Positions 56,125 through 57,272 of a stretch of 57,272 nt of DNA are shown piece after piece. Made by a program: the position numbers and the translations under genes. Positions within the stretch are counted from its first letter, which is position 1, and the number at the start of each line of letters is the position of its first letter. Source of the DNA: CAYJII01 sp964370225 (lineage in GTDB: Bacteria; Bacillota; Clostridia; Oscillospirales; Ruminococcaceae); contig CAYJII010000012.1 in the NCBI GenBank assembly GCA_964370225.1, positions 1-57,272 of the forward strand. The letters are read 5' to 3'. Below the pieces are notes generated by a model that was not told where the DNA came from, made no database searches, and saw only the letters and a list, made by a program, of their open reading frames with translations.

Positions 56125-57272
56125 ATGAATAAGAATAAATTTTTAGCAAAAAGAGTAACGACAGCGCTAATGGCAGGCATCATCTTAGCATCGACTACAT
56201 TTACAACTTTAGAGGTATCAGCACAAGAAATATCACAAACAGATGTACAAGTAGAAAACGATTTAACTAGAGGAAAAGTAGTTAAAACTTACAATATCGA
56301 TGTAAGTTATGGTGAAGGTGGAACTGCTAGTTCAAACAAAACAGAAGTAGACTACCTAGAAAATTACAAAATTAGTATTACACCAAATACTGGGTACAGG
56401 ATTAAATCGGTAAAAATAAATGGTAGTGACATCGCTCTAACAGAACTTACTAATGCTGGAAATGGTATTTATACTTACAAAGTTAAAAATGTTGATGCAC
56501 ATAATAATGTAAAAGTTGTATTTGTTAAAGAAGAATATGATATTACTGCAACTGCTGGAAACGGTGGTACAATAGTTACTCAAGATTTGATGGTAAAATA
56601 TGGTAATAACATTACTGTTGAAGCACTTCCACAAGAAGGTTTCGTGATTGATTCAATCGAAGTTAACGGAGCTGCAGCAATTGATTGGAGTGAAAATACA
56701 TACAAATTTAAAGATGTAACTTCTTCACAATCCATCAAATTTAACTTTTCAGAAATTTGCAACATCACCTCATCAGTAGTAAGTGGTAAGGGTACAATTT
56801 CTTTGCAAGAAACNNNNNNNNNNAATTTTATCATTGAACCACAAACTGGCTATGAAATTGCAAAAGTTACGGTTAATGGAAATAACAGAACTAATAAAGT
56901 GGTGGGCAATACGCTTACTTTAGAAAATATCAAAAACGATAAAGATGTGCAAGTAACATTTAAAAAAGTTAAGAACACAGTTACTGCTACTTCAAATATA
57001 GAAACAACTTTTGTAATTAGAAATATTGAAACTGACCAAGCAAATGTTAAATATTCTAATAACAAAAAAATATCTTTCGTTGCTCAAGATGGCTATGAGC
57101 TTTCAGCTATCACAGTAATTAGAGGAGAAAACGCACCGGAAGTTATAACTGATGTGGCTGCAATTGCAGAGCAAGGTTTTTACAAAGTCAAAAATGTTGA
57201 GGAAGACACTATAGTAGACTTCCTATTCGTTGAAATGGTTGACAACACTGGCGATGATAACAACACTGGCGA
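56125..57272 (+). CDS. Secreted protein with InlB-B-like repeats (3' end beyond the window, small gap inside)
   Basis: At least 382 codons are visible; the gene runs off the right edge. A signal peptide MNKNKFLAKRVTTALMAGII...LEVSA should be cut before QE near residue 33. Four repeats of about 70-85 residues follow (beginning near residues 50, 135, 210 and 290), each with a GGT or GKGT turn, a TGYxIxSVxVNG-type core and a closing VxxVxVxF strand, the pattern of divergent InlB B-repeats in wall or secreted proteins. The visible end is an acidic D-N-T-G repeat. Ten N at 56814 preserve the frame. AGGGGAT precedes the ATG at 56125. Confidence 0.82.
   Translation, partial: MNKNKFLAKRVTTALMAGIILASTTFTTLEVSAQEISQTDVQVENDLTRGKVVKTYNIDVSYGEGGTASSNKTEVDYLENYKISITPNTGYRIKSVKINGSDIALTELTNAGNGIYTYKVKNVDAHNNVKVVFVKEEYDITATAGNGGTIVTQDLMVKYGNNITVEALPQEGFVIDSIEVNGAAAIDWSENTYKFKDVTSSQSIKFNFSEICNITSSVVSGKGTISLQEXXXXNFIIEPQTGYEIAKVTVNGNNRTNKVVGNTLTLENIKNDKDVQVTFKKVKNTVTATSNIETTFVIRNIETDQANVKYSNNKKISFVAQDGYELSAITVIRGENAPEVITDVAAIAEQGFYKVKNVEEDTIVDFLFVEMVDNTGDDNNTG
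56814..56823. other. Assembly gap of 10 N
   Basis: Ten N inside the third repeat of the secreted protein. The reading frame continues correctly on both sides, but the repeat is shorter than its neighbours, so the true missing length may be larger. Confidence 0.95.

Noticed and set aside
1..57272. tRNA, rRNA, insertion sequences, CRISPR arrays and replication origin
   Set aside because: I looked for typical arms, transposase motifs, terminal repeats, direct-repeat arrays and DnaA-box clusters and saw none; this was by eye and a tRNA scan or IS search could still find a degraded copy.

Overview
The window reads as a low-GC, spore-forming Clostridia-type member of the Bacillota. Supporting this are the AT-rich base composition, strong GGAGG-type ribosome binding sites, textbook sigma-A promoters, a spoVS gene next to a ymdB-type phosphodiesterase, a glgBCD glycogen operon with the GlgD subunit, a GlpP/GlpK glycerol operon with a DUF1667 gene, and a DegV protein. 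Two runs of N (100 and 10 bases), both inside repetitive coding sequence, show that this is a draft scaffold. No tRNA, rRNA, insertion sequence or CRISPR array was seen.

Layout. 1-4661: glycogen synthesis operon glgB-glgC-glgD on the minus strand (glgD cut by the window edge) and a divergent DUF134 regulator. 4746-9800: an OFA-type MFS transporter, a DUF4428 zinc-ribbon protein with a long GYPQQQ repeat, a free-standing holin/amidase lysis pair, and a nucleoside hydrolase. 10008-14718: a four-gene operon behind a long structured leader, coding for a GltD-like Fe-S flavoprotein, an HdrB-like CCG protein, a TVP38 membrane protein and a double-rhodanese lipoprotein. 14733-17643: secA. 17723-23076: glycerol operon glpP-glpK-glpA-oxidoreductase-DUF1667. 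23095-25571: degV, ymdB, spoVS and a small DUF3006 gene. 25641-26836: dgoD.

27200-36137 is a nine-gene Mrp/Mbh-type cation antiporter operon. It has the E-F-G-(A C-terminal part fused to B)-C-D order seen in membrane-bound hydrogenases, then three more antiporter subunits, with no hydrogenase or dehydrogenase genes. 36180-42843 is the phosphate regulon: a Pho box, a circularly permuted PstS, PstCAB, PhoU, and the PhoB/PhoR two-component pair. A second Pho-box-like array lies at 56021, ahead of a secreted repeat protein.

42858-55820 is a carbohydrate-use locus around a FadR-type GntR regulator. The minus arm encodes an Asp/Glu-type racemase, a split transketolase and a hydroxypyruvate-reductase-like dehydrogenase. 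The plus arm encodes two paralogous GH-A-like TIM-barrel proteins (the second broken by an in-frame stop), a sugar ABC importer without its ATPase, a lyxose-isomerase-like cupin, a sugar isomerase/epimerase and a crotonase-fold protein. Repeated palindromes at the promoters suggest one regulator for both arms. The substrate cannot be read from the sequence. The window ends inside a secreted protein with InlB-B-like repeats.
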